A DNA stretch of 12,841 nt, from NCBI GenBank assembly GCA_036752465.1, contig DAIOSQ010000058.1, positions 1 through 12,841 on the forward strand, given 5' to 3'. The notes below the pieces were generated by a model, which worked only from the letters and a program-made list of their open reading frames with translations, was not told the origin of the DNA and searched no databases. This document shows positions 1 through 6,613 of this stretch, in pieces. This DNA comes from DAIOSQ01 sp036752465 (lineage in GTDB: Bacteria; Pseudomonadota; Gammaproteobacteria; Legionellales; Legionellaceae). Each line of letters starts with the position of its first letter. Position 1 is the first letter of the stretch. The translations under genes and the position numbers were made by a program.

Positions 1-1
1 G

Positions 2-505
2 GTGGTTGCTGGTATTAATGATGGGGGCAATTTGGGGGATGATGTTTTATACTCAGGCACGGTTGCTGCGGCAATGGAAGGACGTTATTTGGGGTTGCCA
101 GCAATCGCTGTTTCCCTAACCAGTATGCAGGATCAACACTACGCCACAGCCGCAGCTGTTACTAAAATGTTGGTGCAAAAGCTGGCACATCAGCCATTGC
201 CTAAGGCCTGTATTTTGAATGTCAATGTACCAGATATACCGGCAGCTCAACTCCAAGGCATACAAGTGACTCGCCTGGGTAAACGCCATCATGCTGAGCC
301 TACCGTGCGATCCAGGGATCCGCGCGGTAAAGAAATTTTCTGGATTGGCCCCCCAGGACCTGAAGCCGATGCTGGCATTGGTACCGATTTTCACGCGATT
401 GCAAATGGATACGCTTCTATGACGCCGTTGCATCTGGATATGACGCATTATCGGATTTTTGATGAAGTGGCTGCTTGGACCGAGGATATGAAATGGATAT
501 ATTGA
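2..505 (+). CDS. surE: SurE survival protein, 5'/3'-nucleotidase (3' part; gene enters from the left edge)
   Basis: The reading frame is open from the window edge. It begins inside the SurE signature, V-V-A-G-I-N-D-G-G-N-L-G-D-D followed by Y-S-G-T-V-A-A-A-M-E-G, which carries an Asn metal ligand of the active site. SurE proteins are about 250 residues, so roughly 85 N-terminal residues, including the Asp-Asp metal motif, lie outside the window. The visible 167 residues run to a TGA at 503–505. The family is a cytoplasmic, metal-dependent phosphatase acting on nucleoside monophosphates and sometimes short polyphosphate, linked to stationary-phase survival. The gene leads a cluster ending in rpoS, as in many Gammaproteobacteria. 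The next gene starts inside its last 13 bases, so the two are probably translated together. The first GTG at position 2 is only where the window begins; it is not a start. Confidence 0.95.
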   Translation: MVAGINDGGNLGDDVLYSGTVAAAMEGRYLGLPAIAVSLTSMQDQHYATAAAVTKMLVQKLAHQPLPKACILNVNVPDIPAAQLQGIQVTRLGKRHHAEPTVRSRDPRGKEIFWIGPPGPEADAGIGTDFHAIANGYASMTPLHLDMTHYRIFDEVAAWTEDMKWIY

Positions 506-1089
506 AAGTATTTTCTTACTGTTATAGCAAAACCATACAATGGTCTAGGCATCATCATGCGCCTTACTATCTGGCCACTGTATCATTTGCCGAGTCGTCT
601 TTTTTCCCAATACCGCCGGATGTGATGTTGATCAGCATGGGACTAGCTACGCCTGACCGTGCTTGGCGTTATGCGCTGATTGCCACCTTGTTTTCAGTCA
701 TTGGTGGCCTGTTTGGCTATTTGATTGGTTATTATGGTATGGAGATTTTAGAGCCTTATATCATGGCATCGTCGTATGCACATGCCTATCAAGTAATTGC
801 TGGTTGGTTCAACCATCATAGTGGTCTCGGTATCGTGCTGATTGCCTCGTTTACGCCGTTTCCCTATAAGATTTTTACCATCACTGCTGGTGCGATGCAC
901 ATGTCATGGGTACCTTTTTTACTGGGCTCACTGCTGGGTCGAGGATTGCGATTTTTTCTGATTTGCGCGGCCATGTATTTTACTGGTGCAAAGCTTGAGC
1001 AAAAATTGCGACGCTATATTGATTTGATGGGCTGGTGCGTGCTTGGCATCATTGCATTTGGCTACGTTTTGGTTAAATGGGTGCTTTGA
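493..1089 (+). CDS. yqaA: YqaA family (DedA/SNARE-associated) inner-membrane protein
   Basis: This encodes a 198-residue membrane protein with family motifs: E-S-S-F-F-P-I-P-P-D near residues 34–43, a glycine-rich G-G-L-F-G-Y-L-I-G-Y-Y-G helix, P-F-P-Y-K-I-F-T-I-T-A-G-A, and G-R-G-L-R-F-F. Several hydrophobic segments and a C-terminal hydrophobic helix place it in the inner membrane. DedA relatives are implicated in recycling lipid carriers and in membrane homeostasis, but the substrate of the YqaA branch is not established. I chose the ATG at 493 because GAGG at 482–485 sits 7 nt upstream; a TTG at 475 would add six residues without an obvious ribosome binding site. It overlaps surE by 13 bp and its TGA directly abuts the nlpD ATG, so co-transcription is likely. 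E. coli surE is followed by pcm instead. Confidence 0.88.
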   Translation: MDILKVFSYCYSKTIQWSRHHHAPYYLATVSFAESSFFPIPPDVMLISMGLATPDRAWRYALIATLFSVIGGLFGYLIGYYGMEILEPYIMASSYAHAYQVIAGWFNHHSGLGIVLIASFTPFPYKIFTITAGAMHMSWVPFLLGSLLGRGLRFFLICAAMYFTGAKLEQKLRRYIDLMGWCVLGIIAFGYVLVKWVL

Positions 1090-1833
1090 ATGAACAAAAA
1101 TTGTAGCGGTGTGTGCACTATTTTTCTTACTGCTATCTTAGCGGCGGTACTGGGTTGTTCTGAAAGAAATGATCTGGCACCGGTGGTGGAGTCTCATTGG
1201 CGGGCCGTTGGGCATGCGAACACCCATCGGGTTGAGGCAGGAGAAACGCTGTATGCCATAGCTTTTCGCTATGATCTTGATTATCGCAAACTGGCGGCAT
1301 TAAATCAGTTAACCAGGCCATATCATTTGCAAGTAGGACAAATTTTAAAAATCAATGCGAACTATACGCGCTATCGTCCGCATGTGGCGGCGATTAAGCG
1401 CAGTATGCCTATCCATGCCGGGGGCTCAACGCTGACCAAACCAGTACATGTCGTAGCCTTTGCGCGCCACAACTCGCCCTGGATGATGCCTTGCTCTGGT
1501 AAGGTCATCGAAAGATTTGCCCCAAATATTGGGCATAAGGGCATGACCATAGCTGGTGTTGCTGGCGAGAAAATTTATGCTGCAGCCAGTGGTGTGGTTG
1601 CGTATGCGGGTGATGGTATTAAAGGGTATGGTAATCTGATTATCATCAAACACAACCAACAATATATGACGGCATATGGTTATAACGCGCGCAATCTGGT
1701 GCACGAAGGCCAACACGTCACCGCGGGTCAAGTGATTGCAAATATGGGTATGATTGACCAGCACCATTATGGCTTACATTTTGAAATTCGCAACGCCGGT
1801 AAACCGGTCAATCCAGAGAATTATTATTCATGA
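1090..1833 (+). CDS. nlpD: NlpD-like lipoprotein: LysM domain plus degenerate LytM (M23) domain
   Basis: This is a 247-residue outer-membrane lipoprotein. A signal peptide ends in a lipobox, V-L-G-C, with Cys23 as the lipidated residue. A LysM peptidoglycan-binding domain spans about 46–88 (H-R-V-E-A-G-E-T-L-Y-A-I-A). A LytM/M23 fold spans about 140–245 (G-Y-G-N-L-I-I-I-K-H-N, then L-H-F-E-I-R ending in N-P-E-N-Y-Y). The metal site is incomplete: in the H-x-G-x-D motif the Asp is Thr153, the middle His is Tyr198, and the first His of H-x-H is Gly228. NlpD proteins of this type activate the amidase AmiC during septum splitting and do not cut peptidoglycan themselves, so the same is inferred here. 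The ATG follows the yqaA stop with no gap and lacks a strong ribosome binding site, which suggests translational coupling. In E. coli the main rpoS promoter lies inside nlpD. Confidence 0.93.
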   Translation: MNKNCSGVCTIFLTAILAAVLGCSERNDLAPVVESHWRAVGHANTHRVEAGETLYAIAFRYDLDYRKLAALNQLTRPYHLQVGQILKINANYTRYRPHVAAIKRSMPIHAGGSTLTKPVHVVAFARHNSPWMMPCSGKVIERFAPNIGHKGMTIAGVAGEKIYAAASGVVAYAGDGIKGYGNLIIIKHNQQYMTAYGYNARNLVHEGQHVTAGQVIANMGMIDQHHYGLHFEIRNAGKPVNPENYYS

Positions 1834-1847
1834 TCAGCGCTGAAAGA

Positions 1848-1875
1848 TTGACAATAGCTTGCTAGTCAGTACAAA
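1848..1875 (+). promoter_or_regulatory. Candidate sigma70-type promoter upstream of rpoS
   Basis: A perfect −35 box TTGACA lies at 1848–1853, and 16 nt later TACAAA at 1870–1875 matches four of six −10 positions. Transcription would start near 1882, giving a leader of about 90 nt. TATAAA at 1876–1881 is a better −10 match but is 22 nt from the −35, too far. A further promoter inside nlpD, as in E. coli, is possible and cannot be judged by eye. Confidence 0.4.
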
Positions 1876-1957
1876 TATAAAGAACTGGTGGTAACATTCT
1901 CAGCGTGGGATGTTACGTGCTAGTGGGTTTGTAGGGATTATGATGGGTGACTAGCAA
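1859..1957 (+). promoter_or_regulatory. rpoS leader inverted repeats next to the ribosome binding site
   Basis: TTGCTAGTCA at 1859–1868 is the exact reverse complement of TGACTAGCAA at 1948–1957. The right arm ends 2 nt before the AAGGA ribosome binding site (1960–1964) of rpoS. Between them lies a hairpin, 1891–1900 with 1907–1916, containing the perfect 7-bp arms GTAACAT and ATGTTAC plus GU/GC pairs and a 6-nt loop. A second partner for the right arm is TGCTAGT at 1918–1924, which pairs with ACTAGCA at 1950–1956. Thus the strand next to the ribosome binding site has two mutually exclusive partners. The rpoS leader of E. coli also folds to hide its ribosome binding site and is opened by small RNAs, so a comparable control is plausible but inferred. 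No T-run follows the inner hairpin, so it is not a standard terminator. Confidence 0.5.
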
Positions 1958-1971
1958 TTAAGGATAATATT

Positions 1972-3024
1972 ATGTCTTCGCATGAGGATCTTGCCGATGA
2001 AGTAGAAAAATTTACATTAGACGCTGAACACGAATCTGCGGCTAAAGAGCTTGACTTGGTATCGGATGATGAGCTAGACCTCCTGTCCATGGCTGCCTTA
2101 GTTGAGGAGGATCTGCCAGCGGATGAACTCAAGCCAGATTTCACGGATGAAACAGATTACCCGAGATATCAACCCAAGGGTAAACATATAGCAAAAGCGA
2201 TGGATGCAACGCAAATTTATTTAAGTGAAATAGGCTTCTCACCTTTATTATCAGCCGAAGAGGAAGTGTATTATTCCAGATTGGCGCTGCAGGGTGATGC
2301 TGCCGGGCGCAAAAAAATGATTGAGTCCAATCTAAGATTGGTCGTAAAAATCGCGAGACGTTATCTCAATCGTGGATTAGCCTTGCTGGATTTGATTGAA
2401 GAAGGCAACCTAGGCTTAATGAAATCGGTGGAAAAGTTCGATCCTGACCGAGGATTTCGCTTTTCAACCTATGCCACCTGGTGGATTAGGCAAACCATAG
2501 AACGCGCTATTATGAATCAAACTCGCACCATACGCTTGCCTATTCATGTGTTAAAAGAATTAAATGTCTACTTACGTGCCGCTCGTGAGCTGACGCAAAA
2601 GTTGGATCACGAGCCGTCGGCAGAAGAAATTGCCGATATGTTGGATAAACCTCTGGCTGAGGTTCAGGCCATGTTAGGGTTGAATGAAAAAATTACTTCT
2701 GTGGATACGCCGATTGGTTTTGATGAAAATAAGTCGCTTCTGGAAACCATTGCTGACGAAAATAGCCATAATCCAATCGAAGAATTAACCGATGAAAATA
2801 TGCATCTGCATATTGAAACGTTCCTTGACGTCTTGACAGAAAATCAACGTGAAGTGATAGCGCGGCGCTTTGGTTTGCGTGGTTACGAGAAGTCGACGTT
2901 AGAAGATGTTGGTAGAGAGATCAATTTGACCCGCGAAAGAGTGCGTCAAATCCAAGTTGAAGCGTTGAAAACTCTGCGAACGTTATTAGAAGAGCTGGGT
3001 TTAACCCAAGAGGATTTGTTTTAA
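1972..3024 (+). CDS. rpoS: RNA polymerase sigma factor RpoS (sigma-38)
   Basis: This is a 350-residue sigma70-family factor of the stationary-phase type. Region 1.2 is at about 78–89 (D-A-T-Q-I-Y-L-S-E-I-G-F). Region 2 is at about 118–190 and includes the core-binding and −10-binding block with D-L-I-E-E-G-N-L-G-L-M and F-S-T-Y-A-T-W-W-I-R-Q. Region 3 follows at about 191–270, and region 4 with its helix-turn-helix at about 285–345 (T-L-E-D-V-G-R-E-I, then L-T-R-E-R-V-R-Q-I). It lacks the large non-conserved insert of RpoD, and its position after nlpD supports RpoS. The first 62 residues are strongly acidic and make the protein about 20 residues longer than the 330-residue E. coli RpoS. Lys195, in I-H-V-L-K-E-L, appears to align with E. 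coli Lys173, which is needed for RssB-directed proteolysis (inferred from spacing). The start has AAGGA at 1960–1964, 7 nt upstream. Confidence 0.97.
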   Translation: MSSHEDLADEVEKFTLDAEHESAAKELDLVSDDELDLLSMAALVEEDLPADELKPDFTDETDYPRYQPKGKHIAKAMDATQIYLSEIGFSPLLSAEEEVYYSRLALQGDAAGRKKMIESNLRLVVKIARRYLNRGLALLDLIEEGNLGLMKSVEKFDPDRGFRFSTYATWWIRQTIERAIMNQTRTIRLPIHVLKELNVYLRAARELTQKLDHEPSAEEIADMLDKPLAEVQAMLGLNEKITSVDTPIGFDENKSLLETIADENSHNPIEELTDENMHLHIETFLDVLTENQREVIARRFGLRGYEKSTLEDVGREINLTRERVRQIQVEALKTLRTLLEELGLTQEDLF

Positions 3025-3114
3025 TTCAAAAAAACAAATTGTGCGCATGCTCTAGGCTGCCGCAGTGTGCCATGGGGTGTAGGTGTTGCAATGCATCCAG
3101 TGGCAGATATCTGT

Positions 3115-4374
3115 TTAGCGCGGCTTGGCAACATGCGCAAAGTGATTGCTTAATCCTTGCCAACACTGACTATAAGTTTTTTCTCGACTGTGGTGATCAA
3201 ATGCTTTTTTTGTGACCAGCCAAGGGAGACATGACTCGAACATAAATGCCAAGGTATGCTCATAGTGCTGCGGTATAAGCTTGGTATGGCTGGCTGCGGC
3301 AAAGCCATCGGCATCAGGGCCATGTGCTGTCATGCAATTATGGATACTTACACCGCCAACACTAAACCCGGTTTTTTTAGCATCATAGGCCCCCTCAATC
3401 AAGCCCATCATCTCGTTCATGACATTGCGGTGATAATAAGGTAGACGAAAAGAATGTTCGGCTACCATCCACCTTGATGGAAATATAACAAAATCGAGAT
3501 GTGCTACGCCAGTTGTAGGGCTGGGTGAGGTCAGCACTGTAAAAATTGAAGGATCCGGATGATCGAAGCTTACGGTATTTATGGTGTTAAATAGCGATAA
3601 ATCATAACTGTAAGGGGCGTAATTGCCATGCCAGGCGACAACATTGAGCGGTGAGTGCGGCGCAGTTGTTTGCCACAAATGGTTTTGATATTTGCAGATA
3701 AGGCTTACTGAGTCAGTTTCGATGGTTTCATAGGCGGCATGCGGATATAAAAAATGTCGTGGGTTTGCTAGGGCATTGGCGCCCATGAATCCTAACTCTG
3801 GCAAGGTTAGGGGTACTCCGCCATTTTCGCATAGATAGCCCGCAGCTTGGGCAGTTAATAGTTCGACTGTAAAGCGAATACCGCGTGGTACGACTGCGAT
3901 CATGCCAGGAGCCAGTGCTAAGATACCCATTTCCGTGCGAAGTTTAATCTCCCCTTGATAGGGAATAAATAATAACTCACCATCATAGTTGCTGTAATAA
4001 CGCTGCTCCATTGATGCTGTACACTGGTAAATATAACTATGTAAATCCGTGTTGCCAGCTAAGTGCCATAAACCGTCGATGAAATCAAGTGCGTTGGTGG
4101 GGTTGCTCATAGGTGACCAACGCAGGGGATTGGGTGGTTGCAGCGGCAGCCAAGCTTGGGTGGCAGGCCCGTAATAGGTATAGTCGGCTTGGACGGTTGA
4201 GGGCAACATGCGATATAGCCAGCTATGTAAATTTTGCGCCCTTGGCCTGGTGAACGCGCTGCCACTGATTTGCTCTGCATATAAACCAAGCGGTGGCTGC
4301 TGCGGTGAATTTTGGTCACGTGGCAAAGCGCCTGGCAGTGCTTCAGTCGCATGATGGTTCGCAAATCCTTGCAT
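3115..4374 (-). CDS. hmgA: Homogentisate 1,2-dioxygenase
   Basis: This enzyme opens the ring of homogentisate to maleylacetoacetate in tyrosine and phenylalanine breakdown, using Fe(II) and O2. From the ATG at 4374 it is 419 residues, the usual family size. The N terminus has the family pattern Q-G-F-A-N-H-H-A-T-E-A-L-P-G-A-L-P followed by Q-N-S-P-Q. The iron ligands fall exactly at the spacing of the human enzyme: His315, Glu321 and His351 (human 335, 341 and 371). The active-site base is His272 in D-H-P-D-P-S-I-F-T-V-L-T. I preferred the ATG at 4374 because GGA lies 7 nt upstream. ATG 4389 (five residues longer) is possible. The open frame reaches 4503, but those extra residues do not resemble the family. 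The gene converges on rpoS and diverges from yebC. No other tyrosine-degradation gene is in the window. Loss of this enzyme in other bacteria leads to brown pyomelanin from homogentisate. Confidence 0.95.
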   Translation of the reverse strand: MQGFANHHATEALPGALPRDQNSPQQPPLGLYAEQISGSAFTRPRAQNLHSWLYRMLPSTVQADYTYYGPATQAWLPLQPPNPLRWSPMSNPTNALDFIDGLWHLAGNTDLHSYIYQCTASMEQRYYSNYDGELLFIPYQGEIKLRTEMGILALAPGMIAVVPRGIRFTVELLTAQAAGYLCENGGVPLTLPELGFMGANALANPRHFLYPHAAYETIETDSVSLICKYQNHLWQTTAPHSPLNVVAWHGNYAPYSYDLSLFNTINTVSFDHPDPSIFTVLTSPSPTTGVAHLDFVIFPSRWMVAEHSFRLPYYHRNVMNEMMGLIEGAYDAKKTGFSVGGVSIHNCMTAHGPDADGFAAASHTKLIPQHYEHTLAFMFESCLPWLVTKKAFDHHSREKTYSQCWQGLSNHFAHVAKPR

Positions 4375-4482
4375 AGTGTTATCCGCCATTAAGTTTTTCG
4401 CACATATTGACACCCAGCGGTTGTCAGGATTTATTTTATCATAGTCTACGATTGAACTGTAACAGTATCGTGCGCAACGAAG

Positions 4483-4511
4483 TGCACAGCAACGATTATC
4501 CATTGTATAAT
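4483..4511 (+). promoter_or_regulatory. Candidate sigma70 promoter of the yebC–ruvC–ruvA operon
   Basis: A consensus −10 TATAAT lies at 4506–4511, with TGCACA at 4483–4488 as a −35 matching four of six positions at the optimal 17-nt spacing. Transcription would start near 4518, leaving a leader of about 33 nt before the yebC ATG at 4551, which is preceded by a GGGTGAGAG ribosome binding region. Confidence 0.55.
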
Positions 4512-4550
4512 CTGGCTAGGGTTAATATTTAATTAGGGTGAGAGCAAAAC

Positions 4551-5291
4551 ATGGCAGGACATAGCAAATGGGCTAATATTAAATTTCGTAAGAGCGCACA
4601 AGATGCCAAAAGAGGCAAAATATTCACAAAACTTATCCGTGAAATTACGGTTGCGGCGCGTATGGGTGGTGCCGAAGAAAGCAGCAATCCCAGGTTACGC
4701 GACGTGGTGATGAAAGCCTTAAAAGCGAATATGAAACGGGATACCGTTGATAATGCCATCAAACGCGGTGCCGGTGGTTTAGACGGTGCCAATATGCACC
4801 ATATGCGCTACGAGGGTTATGGTCCGCAGGGTGTGGCGATTTTAGTTGATTGTTTGTCGGACAATAAAAACCGCACCGTCTCTGAAGTTAGACATGCCTT
4901 CACTAAGCATGGTGGTAATTTAGGCACAGACGGTTCGGTGGCGTATTTGTTCAATGAACAAGGCGAGATATTGTTGGCCAGCGATGCTCCCAAAGAGCAT
5001 GCTATGGATGTTGCGATTGAGGCAGGTGCCGATGATGTCGCAATCGACCACGACCAAGTTGAAATCATCACCCCTGTAGAAAATTATCATGCAGTTTTGT
5101 CTGCCCTGGAGGCGGCCCAGATCGAAGTTGAGCAGTCTCATCTGACCATGCGTGCAAGACTTGCCGTACCTGTGCAGGAAGATGCAGCTGAAAGTTTGCT
5201 TAAGTTGATCGATGCACTAGAAGATCTTGATGATGTGCAAATGGTGTATAGCAATGCTGAGTTTCCGGATACTTTATATGAGTCAGCATGA
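4551..5291 (+). CDS. yebC: YebC/TACO1 family protein (translation-associated; formerly called transcriptional regulator)
   Basis: This is a 246-residue protein, the same length as E. coli YebC. It has the highly conserved start M-A-G-H-S-K-W-A-N-I-K and then R-K-G/A-rich sequence through F-T-K-L-I-R-E-I-T-V-A-A-R-M-G-G. Later family landmarks are Y-E-G-Y-G-P-Q-G-V-A-I-L-V near residues 87–99 and the G-G-N-L-G-T-D-G-S-V-A-Y-L-F block near 123–136. The protein is cytoplasmic. It was long described as a DNA-binding regulator, but homologues including mitochondrial TACO1 act on ribosomes, and bacterial members are reported to relieve stalling at proline-rich stretches. Its TGA overlaps the ruvC ATG as ATGA at 5288–5291, so the two are very likely translationally coupled. 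The yebC–ruvC–ruvA order is common in Gammaproteobacteria. Confidence 0.96.
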   Translation: MAGHSKWANIKFRKSAQDAKRGKIFTKLIREITVAARMGGAEESSNPRLRDVVMKALKANMKRDTVDNAIKRGAGGLDGANMHHMRYEGYGPQGVAILVDCLSDNKNRTVSEVRHAFTKHGGNLGTDGSVAYLFNEQGEILLASDAPKEHAMDVAIEAGADDVAIDHDQVEIITPVENYHAVLSALEAAQIEVEQSHLTMRARLAVPVQEDAAESLLKLIDALEDLDDVQMVYSNAEFPDTLYESA

Positions 5292-5788
5292 CGATTATTT
5301 TGGGGATTGATCCAGGCTCGCGCGTCACTGGCTACGGATTGCTGCGCGAAAGCAATCGTACATTACATTATGTAGATAGCGGTTGTATCCGCACGGATAA
5401 CGGTCAATTGTCTGTGCGGTTGTTACAGATTTTTAATGGGATCTGTGAGTTGTTAGAAAAATATCATCCCAATGAAATTGCCATAGAACAAGTTTTTATG
5501 CATAAAAATCCCAATTCCGCACTGAAATTGGGACATGCGCGCGGGGTGGCCATGGTCGCTTGCGCCTCGCATCGTTTGCCGGTTAATGAATATTCTGCTC
5601 GCGAAGTTAAGCAATCGGTGGTTGGTTATGGCGCCGCAGAAAAAGAACAAGTCAAGCATATGGTGGTGCAGTTATTGGCATTAAGTAGCGCGCCACAAAC
5701 GGATGCTGCTGATGCTTTGGCAATTGCCATTTGTCATAGTTATAAGCGCAATCAATTAATAATGATGCAATGGAGCAAACGACGATGA
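5288..5788 (+). CDS. ruvC: Holliday junction endonuclease RuvC
   Basis: RuvC is the resolvase that nicks Holliday junctions symmetrically during recombinational repair, working with RuvAB. The 166-residue protein carries all four acidic catalytic residues: Asp8 in G-I-D-P-G-S, Glu67 in A-I-E-Q-V-F, and Asp139 and Asp142 in Q-T-D-A-A-D-A-L-A-I-A. They are shifted by one from the E. coli numbering (7, 66, 138, 141). The motif F-M-H-K-N-P-N-S-A-L-K-L-G is typical for the family. The start overlaps the yebC stop by four bases, and its own stop overlaps the ruvA ATG in the same way (5785–5788). Both features argue for a single operon with coupled translation. Confidence 0.97.
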   Translation: MTIILGIDPGSRVTGYGLLRESNRTLHYVDSGCIRTDNGQLSVRLLQIFNGICELLEKYHPNEIAIEQVFMHKNPNSALKLGHARGVAMVACASHRLPVNEYSAREVKQSVVGYGAAEKEQVKHMVVQLLALSSAPQTDAADALAIAICHSYKRNQLIMMQWSKRR

Positions 5789-6381
5789 TAGGGTATTTAC
5801 GTGGTGATGTCATGGATAAACCGCAACCAGGGCGTTTTGTAATTGATGTGAATGGTGTCGGTTATGATGTAGAAACATCATTGGCAACTTTTTTTCAATT
5901 GGATGCGCAGCCAGCAGCGGTGGCTTTGCACATTCATACCATCGTTAGAGAAGATGCTTTATTGCTTTATGGGTTTGCTGATAAAGCGGAACGGTCATTA
6001 TTCCGCGCTTTGATCAAAGTCAATGGTGTGGGGCCAAAATTGGCGATGACGATTCTCTCCAGTATCAGTCCGCATGAATTTATCGAACAGGTGCGTCGTG
6101 AAAATATTGCTTTTCTAATCAGAATACCCGGTGTTGGTAAGAAAACGGCCGAACGTTTGTTGGTCGAGATGAAAGACAGCGTACAACAGTTATCAGTCAA
6201 CAAAAGTGTTGCTTCGCTTGCGCAGTTGCCACGCTCACATCAGGACGAAGCCAGCAGTGCACTGGAGGCTCTTGGGTATAAACCGCAGGATGTGGTAAAG
6301 GCAATGAACAAATTAGATACCAACCAACATGGCTGTGAAGAACTTATCAAACAAGCTCTGCAAATTTTATCTCATCGTTGA
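5785..6381 (+). CDS. ruvA: Holliday junction branch-migration protein RuvA
   Basis: RuvA binds the four-way junction as a tetramer and loads the RuvB motor. I chose the ATG at 5785, giving 198 residues, because it yields the family start M-I-G-Y-L-R-G, forms an ATGA overlap with ruvC and has GGAG at 5772–5775. The in-frame ATG at 5770 would add five residues that are not typical. Domain I is the N-terminal barrel (about 1–62). Domain II carries two helix-hairpin-helix motifs, L-I-K-V-N-G-V-G-P-K and I-R-I-P-G-V-G-K-K-T-A. Domain III, the RuvB-contacting C-terminal helices, includes S-S-A-L-E-A-L-G-Y-K-P-Q-D-V. ruvB, often the next gene, does not follow here: a minus-strand tRNA and bamD come instead. 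Confidence 0.97.
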   Translation: MIGYLRGDVMDKPQPGRFVIDVNGVGYDVETSLATFFQLDAQPAAVALHIHTIVREDALLLYGFADKAERSLFRALIKVNGVGPKLAMTILSSISPHEFIEQVRRENIAFLIRIPGVGKKTAERLLVEMKDSVQQLSVNKSVASLAQLPRSHQDEASSALEALGYKPQDVVKAMNKLDTNQHGCEELIKQALQILSHR

Positions 6382-6409
6382 GCTTGAGCCATAGTGTATG
6401 CATAATGCG

Positions 6410-6497
6410 TGGCGGAGAGGCAGGGATTCGAACCCTGGGAAGGTTGCCCTTCAACGGTTTTCAAGACCGCCGCAATCGACCGCTCTGCCACCTCTCC
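6410..6497 (-). tRNA. serT: tRNA-Ser, anticodon UGA
   Basis: The minus strand reads an 88-nt tRNA with acceptor arms GGAGAGG (6497–6491) and CCTCTCC (6420–6414), discriminator G and an encoded CCA (6412–6410). The anticodon loop is CTTGAAA between arms GCGGT and ACCGT, giving anticodon TGA, which reads UCA-type serine codons. The long variable arm GAAGG–GCAA–CCTTC is diagnostic of a class II tRNA such as tRNA-Ser. The T-loop is TTCGAAT. It lies alone, opposite in direction to ruvA and bamD. The gene symbol follows E. coli usage for this isoacceptor. Confidence 0.97.
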
Positions 6498-6510
6498 ACA
6501 GAAAAGAGAT

Positions 6511-6538
6511 ACTATAATATGCGACAGCAATTTGCAAA
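6511..6538 (-). promoter_or_regulatory. Candidate promoter of tRNA-Ser with A/T-rich upstream tract
   Basis: On the minus strand a −10 TATAGT (6516–6511) lies 16 nt after TTTGCA (6538–6533), a four-of-six match to −35. Start would be near 6504, a few nt before the mature tRNA at 6497, which is normal for tRNA genes. A run of A and T at about 6539–6550 lies directly upstream of the −35 and resembles an UP element. Confidence 0.45.
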
Positions 6539-6576
6539 TTTTTTTAAAAAACACTCGCAAAATCATAGGCAGTCAG

Positions 6577-6582
6577 TATAAT
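6577..6582 (+). promoter_or_regulatory. Candidate −10 box upstream of bamD
   Basis: A perfect TATAAT lies 31 nt before the bamD ATG, implying a start near 6589. The −35 region is poor (TCGCAA at 6555–6560, 16-nt spacing), so the promoter may be weak or need an activator. The divergent tRNA promoter lies just to the left. Confidence 0.4.
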
Positions 6583-6613
6583 TTCGAAAAATTGCAAGTG
6601 TTTTGGAATTATT

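Noticed and set aside
1938..2144. Minus-strand Ser-rich frame opposite the rpoS start.
   Set aside because: It is the shadow of the acidic Asp/Glu codons of the RpoS N terminus.
3025..3114. Possible terminator between rpoS and hmgA (A-run just after the rpoS stop, GCATGC palindrome).
   Set aside because: No stem of useful length lies directly before a T-run on either strand.
4456..4466. Small palindrome ACTGT-A-ACAGT upstream of hmgA as an operator.
   Set aside because: Five-bp arms are expected by chance and no second copy is present.
4390..4503. N-terminal extension of hmgA to an ATG at 4503.
   Set aside because: The extra residues are Cys/Arg-rich and unlike the family, no ribosome binding site precedes the codon, and it would run over the yebC promoter.
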